From NCBI GenBank assembly GCA_030606845.1, contig JAUWFP010000040.1, positions 1 through 12,176 on the forward strand: a DNA stretch of 12,176 nt, read 5' to 3'. The notes beneath the pieces were generated by a model. The model ran no database searches. It saw only the letters and a program-made list of their open reading frames with translations, and was not told the origin of the DNA. The translations under genes and the position numbers were made by a program. How positions within the stretch are numbered: position 1 is the stretch's first letter; every line of letters begins with the position of its first letter. Of the stretch, positions 7,120 to 12,176 are shown piece after piece. The stretch is from Anaerolineales bacterium. Lineage in GTDB: Bacteria > Chloroflexota > Anaerolineae > Anaerolineales > E44-bin32.

Positions 7120-8562
7120 TTAGGGAAGAATCCAAGGAATGCTATCTAATGGCGGGACTGGAGTTAGAAAATAAAGAGTAGTCCAACTGTGCCAGGCTTC
7201 ATAATTATCATCAGTGAATCCTAAATCTACCCAATCTTTATTTGCAAAACCCGCACCAATATCCTCAATCGACCCGGCCCCATACACAGGGACAAATACA
7301 GGCCAGCCTCTCATCTGGTTATACCAGCTTCGGAGAACACCGATCATTCCCCTGGCGACTGGTCGTCCGCTGGCTGTGAGGGGATAACAATCCTCTACCC
7401 CGCTTCTACAGGGTGAATAAGAAGTCGCATAAACAGGGATCGCGCGCCAGTACTCGATCGTCCCACTTCCTGTGTTTAGCGTGCGGATAACGATCTTGGT
7501 GCCGTAGCCCACAACTCGTGGCTTTGGCTCAATAACGTGGACCGCCTCATCCACGGACCGCTCCACCTCGACCCCATCCTCTATTCGCAGGCGGATTCGT
7601 TTCGCCATTACACCATAGGAACCTGTGCTGATAACCTCTAACGTATCTAGCTCCAGGGCCTCGGCTGGCTGGTAGACAGTGCCGAAGGGGATCGGTTCCA
7701 TCTCGTATAGAATATTTTCACGCACCCTGACTACACGAATACGACCATCACCGGGAATGGGTCCGTCCACCTCAGGGATTGCGTAGTCCATGCCCGTTAA
7801 TGCAATGCCAGATTTCACCAACGCTTCGCCGACTGTTTTGCCAGCAGCCCGTGTGTGAACAACTTCACCGTCCATTTCGAAGACAAGTGGTTGAGCTCTG
7901 ACGACCTCAATCACATCACCTGCGGATACAGATGCACCTGGATTTGGCTCGACATGGTCTCCCTCGTAGAGGATGATGCCTGCATCCCATAACACTTCTC
8001 CAACCGTCACGGCTGCACTGCGAACAGGAATTGAAGTGCCGGAATCAACAATTTCTAGGGCAACCCCTGGATGCAATTGGACGCTAAGTGGGTGTTTTGG
8101 GACCTGAACTCCTGAAGAGTCTTCAAACCACGTAGTGACGTCTAATTGATCACCGGGGAAAACCCGAATGCCAGCCTCAAGCAGGATATTCTCTGGCGAG
8201 GATTCAGTCGTCAGCACTTTCTCAATTTCACCACCGGTATGAATAGTCACCTCGCGAGCGTTCTGAACTCGGATCGTCATTCCAGGAATCAACTTCTCGC
8301 TCGCCGACGGCTGTACTCGATCTTCGTCTCTTAAAGTAACTCCGCCGTCACGGAGCGCAGCCATCACCGTCCGCGCGTGCGTTCGAAGAGAACGCTCAGA
8401 CCCATTGATTTCCAAATGTACTGTTCGGGCTGTCGCAATGTAAATCAACACTGCCCCACACAGGGTAAACACGACAATCCCCAAGGGGAGAATCTGCGGA
8501 TAACGATCGAGGGTGCGTTTGACTTTTTCCATAAACCGCGCTGAGTATACCAAAAGACTCAA
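7120..8562 (-). CDS. YabE-like cell-wall protein: DUF348 repeats, G5 domain, 3D domain
   Basis: The 480-residue protein has a membrane anchor at about 24-44. Four DUF348-like repeats begin near residues 46, 103, 158 and 224, each with the pattern of a short strand pair, TV..AL..AGI and a turn. A G5 domain covers about 280-360, and a C-terminal 3D-type (double-psi beta-barrel) domain about 375-467. DUF348/G5/3D proteins such as YabE and the Rpf-like factors act on or bind peptidoglycan, and 3D domains resemble MltA lytic transglycosylases. Of the three aspartates, two are visible (Asp434, Asp446); the first looks replaced (Leu410). Cys385 and Cys392 may form a disulfide. TTG 8562 is preferred as start because AAAGGGAG lies about 6 nt before it, while ATG 8532 has none. 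As in Bacillus it lies upstream of rsmA on the same strand. Confidence 0.85.
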   Translation of the reverse strand: MSLLVYSARFMEKVKRTLDRYPQILPLGIVVFTLCGAVLIYIATARTVHLEINGSERSLRTHARTVMAALRDGGVTLRDEDRVQPSASEKLIPGMTIRVQNAREVTIHTGGEIEKVLTTESSPENILLEAGIRVFPGDQLDVTTWFEDSSGVQVPKHPLSVQLHPGVALEIVDSGTSIPVRSAAVTVGEVLWDAGIILYEGDHVEPNPGASVSAGDVIEVVRAQPLVFEMDGEVVHTRAAGKTVGEALVKSGIALTGMDYAIPEVDGPIPGDGRIRVVRVRENILYEMEPIPFGTVYQPAEALELDTLEVISTGSYGVMAKRIRLRIEDGVEVERSVDEAVHVIEPKPRVVGYGTKIVIRTLNTGSGTIEYWRAIPVYATSYSPCRSGVEDCYPLTASGRPVARGMIGVLRSWYNQMRGWPVFVPVYGAGSIEDIGAGFANKDWVDLGFTDDNYEAWHSWTTLYFLTPVPPLDSIPWILP

Positions 8563-8616
8563 ATAGCGCTCCCTTTCGAAAGTACAACCGAATCCTCGGT
8601 GCGACTCTTGTGAACT

Positions 8617-8644
8617 ATAATACCTTGATGCGATAAGCGTTCAA
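8617..8644 (-). promoter_or_regulatory. Candidate promoter for the YabE-like/lipoprotein/rsmA cluster
   Basis: On the minus strand TTGAAC (8644-8639, 4 of 6) precedes TATTAT (8622-8617, 5 of 6) with 16 bp between. Transcription would start near 8610, about 48 nt before the TTG at 8562. Reading the other strand, the same bases give a TATAAT (8616-8621), but it lacks a -35. Confidence 0.45.
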
Positions 8645-8766
8645 GAGCGATGGTTGATGTAAAAACCATGTTTAGGCATTGTTTATCATTTGATGTAACG
8701 AACTGTTGATTCAGACATCTAAAGAGTATTGAGATGATAAATTGACCAAACGAGGTGTTGAATCCC

Positions 8767-8964
8767 ATGCCAATTTTTGAGTTTCGATGCGACAAATGCG
8801 ATCATCCCTTTGAGGAATTGATCTTTAGCGCATCGAAGATAGATGAAGTCTGCTGCCCAAATTGTAAGAGCACTCGAATTCACAAGCAGATCTCGCTCTT
8901 CGGAACAACGGGTAGTGGTACAAAATCCGACGCATCCTACGCTTCTTGCACAACTAGCACTTGA
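8767..8964 (+). CDS. FmdB-family zinc ribbon protein
   Basis: The 65-residue protein starts MPIFEFRCDKCDHPFEELIF, the signature of the FmdB/CxxC_CxxC_SSSS family, and has two zinc-binding pairs: CDKC (8-11) and CPNC (30-33). A Ser/Thr/Gly-rich tail with one further Cys follows, as usual. These proteins are putative regulators, and their target is not established. I use ATG 8767, with GAGGTG about 9 nt upstream; a GTG at 8755 would overlap that site. It stands alone, divergent from the YabE-like gene and convergent with the SRP RNA gene. Confidence 0.88.
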   Translation: MPIFEFRCDKCDHPFEELIFSASKIDEVCCPNCKSTRIHKQISLFGTTGSGTKSDASYASCTTST

Positions 8965-9110
8965 GGGATTCCATAACGCTAAGCTGGCCGTGTGCCAGAT
9001 ATTCTTGTATGAAAACCACAGTAGAGTGGGTTTAGAACTACTTAGGTCGCTGCAAATATTTTGCGGTGACCTTTTCAATTTTCCTCAGCCGGTACCTGAT
9101 TAGAATCAAA
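8965..9110. other. Short non-coding gap between convergent fmdB-like and SRP RNA genes
   Basis: A 5-bp stem CTGGC/GCCAG at 8984-8998 with a 5-nt loop is the only structure I find. It has no T-run on either strand, so it is not a clear terminator. Confidence 0.3.
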
Positions 9111-9224
9111 TAGCATCTGGACAGGCACCCTGACGGCACCCGGAGAAACCTCTGTACCGCTGCTTCCTTTCGGACCTGACGGGGTTTGGAGATCTCCGCT
9201 GCGTCAGACCTGCCCAGACGCCAC
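9111..9224 (-). ncRNA. ffs: Signal recognition particle RNA (small bacterial type)
   Basis: The minus strand contains GTCAGGTCCGAAAGGAAGCA, the conserved SRP domain IV core with a GAAA tetraloop and the Ffh-binding internal loops. The ends pair: CGTCTGGGCAGG near the 5' end matches CCTGTCCAGATG near the 3' end (12 bp including G-U pairs), and CTGACG pairs with CGTCAG further in, forming one long rod. The length of about 112 nt fits the 4.5S type that lacks the Alu domain. With Ffh and FtsY it directs nascent membrane proteins to the translocon. The ends are set from the promoter and pairing and may be off by a few bases. Confidence 0.93.
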
Positions 9225-9229
9225 TATGG

Positions 9230-9258
9230 AGGATAACGCGCACAACAAATGCTGTCAA
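9230..9258 (-). promoter_or_regulatory. SRP RNA promoter
   Basis: On the minus strand a perfect TTGACA (9258-9253) is followed after 17 bp by TATCCT (9235-9230). This puts the transcription start at about 9222-9224, exactly where the pairing of the RNA ends begins. Confidence 0.8.
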
Positions 9259-9405
9259 TTCGAACTGTCGTCTTGGGTGCAATCAAATAAAAGAACCATC
9301 TTTAGCATAATAACTCGATGCCACCATTGATTTTGCGAGGTCAGTCCGCCGTGATCGAGATCATGAACGATCCGGGATCTGCATCTAACTCCTCTCCAAG
9401 ATGGG

Positions 9406-9436
9406 GAGTTGGGAAGCTCTGCTTCAGGTCGCAGGC
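9406..9436 (+). repeat. Dispersed 31-bp repeat, copy A
   Basis: This copy matches 9767-9797 at 27 of 31 positions in the same direction. It has the core CTCTGCTTC and ends CGCAGGC, and it contains a small stem GAAGC/GCTTC with a 3-nt loop. The start of a longer, weaker match cannot be excluded. Confidence 0.7.
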
Positions 9437-9525
9437 ACAGCCGGCGCCTTGATGTTTGCACGCCTGAACGAATAGATCGATCTTTGCAAAGGCGATGGAT
9501 CACTTTTTCTTTTCTTCCCCCTAAA

Positions 9526-9540
9526 TCCCCCAAAGGGGGA
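9526..9540. repeat. GC-rich hairpin 1
   Basis: TCCCCC pairs with GGGGGA around an AAA loop, a perfect 6-bp stem. It stands inside a CCCCCTAAATCCCCC-type palindromic stretch of a kind seen as a scattered extragenic element in many genomes. Confidence 0.7.
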
Positions 9541-9542
9541 CT

Positions 9543-9564
9543 GTGGGGGACTCCACTCCCCCAC
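9543..9564. repeat. GC-rich hairpin 2
   Basis: GTGGGGGA (9543-9550) pairs perfectly with TCCCCCAC (9557-9564) around a 6-nt loop CTCCAC. It follows hairpin 1 after two bases, so the two may form a cruciform or a two-stem unit. Confidence 0.75.
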
Positions 9565-9622
9565 ACCCCCTGGATCAAACATCAAGCTCTCAGCTCAAAA
9601 CAACCATTCAATTTGATCAGAC

Positions 9623-9662
9623 CGGACACATGGGTTACAGGTGTTCGGACATATAGGTAACA
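9623..9662 (-). repeat. Two-copy 17-bp direct repeat resembling an IS terminus
   Basis: On the minus strand TGTTACCTATATGTCCG (9662-9646) and TGTAACCCATGTGTCCG (9639-9623) match at 14 of 17 positions with a 23-bp period. Such TGTTACC..TGTCCG repeats occur, to my recollection, at the ends of IS481-like (DDE integrase) elements. No transposase is identifiable beside it, so it is probably a remnant. Confidence 0.5.
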
Positions 9663-9766
9663 CTTTCCATCAGCCACATTCTGCTTCCTCAGATCAATCG
9701 TAGCAACGTTCACGGGATGTACATTGTAATTGTTCCCACGCTGGCCTGGGGTTGTTGGTTTATATA

Positions 9767-9797
9767 GAGTCGGGAATCTCTGCTTCCGGACGCAGGC
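9767..9797 (+). repeat. Dispersed 31-bp repeat, copy B
   Basis: Second copy of the 9406-9436 repeat, 361 bp away, with four mismatches. It lies shortly before the tRNA terminator. Confidence 0.7.
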
Positions 9798-9825
9798 TTT
9801 GAACCTACGGGAAGTTGGGGAACTG

Positions 9826-9856
9826 ATTAAAGTGAAGACACCGCGGTTGCGGTGTC
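9826..9856 (-). terminator. Intrinsic terminator of tRNA-Ser
   Basis: On the minus strand GACACCGC pairs with GCGGTGTC (8 bp, loop AACC; 9856-9837), followed by TTCACTTTAATC. The stem starts about 6 nt after the tRNA end. Confidence 0.7.
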
Positions 9857-9862
9857 GTTAGG

Positions 9863-9949
9863 CGGAGAGGGTGGGATTCGAACCCACGGAGCCTTTCAGC
9901 TCACTCGCTTTCCAGGCGAGCGCGTTAGGCCAGACTACGCTACCTCTCC
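9863..9949 (-). tRNA. tRNA-Ser (anticodon GGA)
   Basis: An 87-nt class II tRNA. The acceptor stem is GGAGAGG with CCTCTCC, the D stem GCG/CGC, and the anticodon stem CTCGC/GCGAG with loop CTGGAAA, giving anticodon GGA (reads UCC and UCU). A long variable arm with GAGC/GCTC and a T arm GTGGG-TTCGAAT-CCCAC follow. The discriminator is G, as in serine tRNAs, and CCA is not encoded. Confidence 0.97.
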
Positions 9950-9986
9950 ATTGGGTCGTACTGCTCACCGGGTCGTGAGCGCCGCA

Positions 9987-9992
9987 ATTATA
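9987..9992 (-). promoter_or_regulatory. -10 box of the tRNA-Ser promoter
   Basis: A perfect TATAAT stands directly after the TGA stop of the TolB-like gene, about 38 nt before the mature tRNA 5' end. The position for a -35 lies inside the coding end (CTGAGC at 17 bp) and matches poorly. Confidence 0.5.
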
Positions 9993-11162
9993 TCATGGGG
10001 ATAAGGGCAGCTCAGGAAGCGGAAAAACCCAGAGATTGTGATCTTCATGGGAGCGAAAAACAATCATAGAGCCATCCGGAGATGACTGCCAGTCATTACT
10101 TGCAATTGGAAGAGCATCATGCATGGGGTCCGTTAATTCCCATACAACACCTTCATCAACATCAATCTGCCACAGGTATGCACCTGGAGCATCCAAATCT
10201 TGCGGGATCACGAGCAGCTGACCCTCTCCTCGCCAGCGGTAAGCACCGATCAATGGATAGTGTTGCTTTACACTGCCATCCATTCCAAGGATCCAAAGGC
10301 CGTTCCGATCGGCTTGGTTCTCAAAAGCCACGAAGAAGGCAAGCCAACCGCCTGCGGGGGACAGAAGGAGACTGCGTGGTTTAACTACTTCAAACAGTAG
10401 TCGCCCGCTGCCATCCTCCGTTGAAACTCGCCAAATCCCGGCAGGTCCATTTGGAGCCAGACGACCATAGACGATAATCGCCTCTTCCCCAGCAGCCCAG
10501 CCGATAAAGTGACCACCATTGACTGTGACGACTTCGCGCGCCGTCCCTCCATCAATTTCTGCCAACCATATCGCGTTTTGGCGCAGGTCCGGATGGCGTA
10601 TTCCACTCGACCCGAGCTCCCAAGCAATCTGTTCACCACTGGGAGAAAAAAAGATCCTTCTTCCCGGTGATGGAACCACCCAACGATCGCCATCCGCCCA
10701 ACGCTCGATGTAAACCATGCTCGCTTCAGGGTATGCCACTAAAGACCAATCTTGTGAATAAACACCAATTCGCTCTGTGAGCAGCGTGGGGGATCCGCCC
10801 TCCCGGGGAATGCTATATAAACCTGGGACCTCGCCTTTCTCACCTGCATCAAAAAGCATCACCCATTCTGAATCTGCGGACCAACGAGGATATGGACAGC
10901 ATTCACCATCGGAGATGCGAACTGGAATCGGCCGTCGGCTGTTTCTCGGCAAATGTTCAATGGTGAGAACAGGCTCTGGCGTCGAAATAGGAAATGGAGG
11001 TATGGTTGTAACCCTCGCAAGCACTTTCTCGCTTCCAGCGGAAGGTAGGGGTCCAGCCTGAGCAGCGTCTGCAAGCACTCCCAGAAAGACCAAAAAGGTC
11101 AAACTGAGAAAAACCAATAGCAGACGCTTACCAATCAAATGGCCACGGAGAGGCATAATCAT
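9993..11162 (-). CDS. Secreted TolB-like beta-propeller protein
   Basis: The 389-residue protein has a signal peptide: Arg/Lys, a hydrophobic run at 12-30, and probable cleavage after AQA at residue 36. It has at least five WD40-like (PD40) blades with the pattern of SPDG, a hydrophobic strand, then LW/IW: SADSEWVMLF (95-104), SPSGEQIAWE (173-182), AAGEEAIIVYG (223-233), SPAGGWLAFF (268-277) and SPDGSMIVFR (361-370). Such propellers bind proteins, sugars or peptidoglycan-associated partners; no catalytic residues are evident. The start at ATG 11162 overlaps the M23 gene by 35 bp (ATG 11156 is the other choice, 29 bp), so translation is likely coupled to that gene. Cys88-Cys89 are adjacent. 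The fold is clear; the ligand is unknown. Confidence 0.8.
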   Translation of the reverse strand: MIMPLRGHLIGKRLLLVFLSLTFLVFLGVLADAAQAGPLPSAGSEKVLARVTTIPPFPISTPEPVLTIEHLPRNSRRPIPVRISDGECCPYPRWSADSEWVMLFDAGEKGEVPGLYSIPREGGSPTLLTERIGVYSQDWSLVAYPEASMVYIERWADGDRWVVPSPGRRIFFSPSGEQIAWELGSSGIRHPDLRQNAIWLAEIDGGTAREVVTVNGGHFIGWAAGEEAIIVYGRLAPNGPAGIWRVSTEDGSGRLLFEVVKPRSLLLSPAGGWLAFFVAFENQADRNGLWILGMDGSVKQHYPLIGAYRWRGEGQLLVIPQDLDAPGAYLWQIDVDEGVVWELTDPMHDALPIASNDWQSSPDGSMIVFRSHEDHNLWVFPLPELPLSP

Positions 11163-11847
11163 TCACCAATGGATGCCCGAATTGAGTCTCGGGTTGCTCG
11201 AATAGGTCAGTCCAGCGTCTTGGGTTCTCCATATCCATCTCAAATCGAATGGGTTCCGCCCCGATTAATGCTAACCGCTCCCAATCTGCTTCAATGAGAT
11301 TCAGAGGGTTATAGCCAAATGCGTGAGTCTCGGAATCGCGAATCTCCAGATGGATATGCGGGCGAGAAATACAAGTGCGATCCGGGTCTCCGCTTAGACC
11401 AACAACTTCACCGGCAACGACTTTCTGTCCAATCTTCATTCGAGAGCGGACCAACAAATGACCATAAAATGATGCGTAGCCGTTGGAATGGTTGATAAGC
11501 AAATTATGTGGACCGGCACCGTGCCAATTATCGACAGAAAACACAATTCCATCGCCAATTGCCCTCACCGGCGTACCGCAGGGAGCTGCCAGGTCGACAC
11601 CAAAATGGAGCCCTTGGCCCCCATAATAGACATCGTTCCGGAAACGATATGCGAATGTCGTATTTCCATATGCCTGCAGAAAAAACCAGGTATCGGGTCC
11701 AGGCGATCCGGCAAAGGGCATTATGAAGGGCCGCTCCTCTTTTGGCGGAGATGGGTCAGCGCTCGCCGCGCTCTGCCCGGTGGCTGCCAGTAGCAGAGCG
11801 GTGAGCCCCAATATGACCCCCACTCGAATTTTATCTCTTACAACCAT
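11128..11847 (-). CDS. Secreted M23 (LytM-like) metallopeptidase
   Basis: The 239-residue protein begins with a signal peptide (hydrophobic run 8-22, probable cleavage after ASA near 30). The peptidase domain (about 65-185) has all zinc ligands and catalytic residues: HFGVD with His81 and Asp85, FYGH with His130, and HIHLE with His164 and His166. Enzymes of this type cut peptide cross-bridges in peptidoglycan, though some act only as activators. Cys90 and Cys159 sit beside the two halves of the active site and could be bridged. A 50-residue tail with no known domain follows. GGAAG stands about 5 nt before ATG 11847. It starts 10 bp after the GH1 stop and overlaps the propeller gene, so the three form one operon. 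Confidence 0.92.
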   Translation of the reverse strand: MVVRDKIRVGVILGLTALLLAATGQSAASADPSPPKEERPFIMPFAGSPGPDTWFFLQAYGNTTFAYRFRNDVYYGGQGLHFGVDLAAPCGTPVRAIGDGIVFSVDNWHGAGPHNLLINHSNGYASFYGHLLVRSRMKIGQKVVAGEVVGLSGDPDRTCISRPHIHLEIRDSETHAFGYNPLNLIEADWERLALIGAEPIRFEMDMENPRRWTDLFEQPETQFGHPLVNDYASPWPFDW

Positions 11848-11857
11848 ATCGCTTCCA

Positions 11858-12176
11858 TTACTTTTTTCGCTCTACCAGTTCCGCTGGTCCACGCGGCGGG
11901 AATAATTGATCCTGGACCTCCGGCGCGAATTTCCGAACCAGGTCGGAAGAAAGCGCATTTTCCTTGCAAACCTCAGCGAAGAAATCAGCGCTCGGTCGCT
12001 TTGTCCGTTCTTGTGTCCTGGGGTCAAGTGCCCAGAGCCCAAATCGCTGAGTCCAACCCTGCTCCCATTCAAAAGTATCGACCAGAGTCCAATGGAAGTA
12101 GCCTTTCACGTGCCAGTTGAAATTCACAGCATGCCATAACTGCTGGAGATGGCTAGCGAGATAGCGCGGCCTGATT
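11858..12176 (-). CDS. Glycoside hydrolase family 1 (beta-glucosidase-like), C-terminal end (partial)
   Basis: The frame is open from the right edge of the window to a TAA at 11858 and encodes about 105 residues of the C-terminal end. It begins RPRYLASHLQQLWHA, then HVKGYFHWTLVDTFEWEQGW, then RFGLWALD and RPSADFF. These are the typical GH1 sequences after the nucleophile: the FEW motif holds the Glu and Trp that bind the sugar, as in beta-glucosidases. The catalytic Glu motifs (NEP and TENG) lie outside the window. The enzyme would hydrolyse beta-linked sugars from oligosaccharides. No exported-protein feature can be judged without the N-terminus. It is upstream of and nearly joined to the M23 gene (10 bp), so they are probably co-transcribed. 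Confidence 0.88.
   Translation of the reverse strand, partial: IRPRYLASHLQQLWHAVNFNWHVKGYFHWTLVDTFEWEQGWTQRFGLWALDPRTQERTKRPSADFFAEVCKENALSSDLVRKFAPEVQDQLFPPRGPAELVERKK

Larger units (their letters stand above)
9259..9825. other. Repeat-rich non-coding region between SRP RNA and tRNA-Ser genes
   Basis: About 570 bp hold no supported gene. The content is a 31-bp diverged direct repeat (9406-9436 and 9767-9797), two GC-rich hairpins (9526-9564), a two-copy 17-bp motif like an IS end (9623-9662), and a 6-bp stem AACTCC/GGAGTT around 9387-9410. Open frames here lack ribosome binding sites and recognisable domains. The composition suggests accumulated extragenic repeats and IS debris in a spot tolerant of insertion. 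Confidence 0.6.

Noticed and set aside
8616..8621. Perfect plus-strand TATAAT as promoter for the fmdB-like gene.
   Set aside because: No acceptable -35 lies 15-19 bp upstream (TCCTCG at 17 bp), and the leader would be about 140 nt. The same bases serve better as the minus-strand -10 of the YabE-like gene.
8719..9103. Frames of 86 and 119 codons over the fmdB-like gene.
   Set aside because: Both are other frames of the zinc ribbon gene and its flank; only the 65-residue frame has the CxxC pairs.
9255..9578. A 107-codon minus-strand frame in the non-coding region.
   Set aside because: It runs through the GC hairpins and the dispersed repeat, overlaps the SRP promoter, has no ribosome binding site, and its composition is that of translated repeats.
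9623..9662. The two-copy repeat as the start of a CRISPR array.
   Set aside because: There are only two copies, the period is 23 bp, no spacer is possible and no cas gene is near.

Overview
The window looks like a chromosomal stretch from an uncultured bacterium, most probably of the Chloroflexota (Anaerolineae-like). This rests on gene content seen by eye: a DsbA-like/cyclophilin fusion lipoprotein, a PrsW-type protease, a Roadblock plus V4R pair, a YabE-like DUF348/G5/3D protein and secreted TolB-like propellers. Base composition is near 50% GC, Shine-Dalgarno sites are clear, and several genes start with TTG or GTG. The assignment is an inference, not a measured phylogeny.

Layout. 1-485: the 5' part of an ISAs1-family insertion sequence (minus strand), running off the left edge, with its outer end near 485. 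662-3135 (plus): a lipoprotein joining a thioredoxin-fold DsbA-like domain to a cyclophilin, overlapping by ATGA with a PrsW-family membrane protease. 3136-3495: non-coding, ending in a strong extended -10 promoter. 3496-4506 (plus): a Roadblock/LC7 protein and a V4R-domain protein. 4618-5367 (plus): a polyprenol-phosphate mannosyltransferase-type GT2, whose stop lies 1 bp from the stop of the convergent rsmA. 5369-8562 (minus; transcribed right to left): YabE-like cell-wall protein, small lipoprotein, truncated acyl-CoA/acyl-AMP ligase tail, rsmA. This resembles the yabE-rnmV-rsmA order of Bacillus, but with different material in the middle. 8767-8964 (plus): FmdB-type zinc ribbon. 9111-9224 (minus): small bacterial SRP RNA with its own promoter. 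9259-9825: about 570 bp of non-coding DNA with GC-rich hairpins, a diverged 31-bp direct repeat and an IS-end-like double repeat. 9863-9949 (minus): tRNA-Ser(GGA) with promoter and terminator. 9993-12176 (minus): a tight cluster of GH1 glycosidase (C-terminal end only), M23 peptidase and TolB-like propeller protein.

How they fit together. Most protein genes concern the cell envelope: exported protein folding (DsbA-like/cyclophilin), membrane proteolysis (PrsW), sugar transfer to a lipid carrier (GT2), and wall remodelling (YabE-like 3D protein, M23). The rest are translation and secretion housekeeping (rsmA, SRP RNA, tRNA-Ser). I see no CRISPR array, phage module, toxin-antitoxin pair or recognisable defence system. 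The most interesting points are the fusion lipoprotein with an altered CXXC motif (SPYC), the chimeric junction between a lipoprotein gene and a ligase tail, the Roadblock/V4R cassette with no GTPase nearby, and the repeat-rich non-coding region between the two RNA genes.
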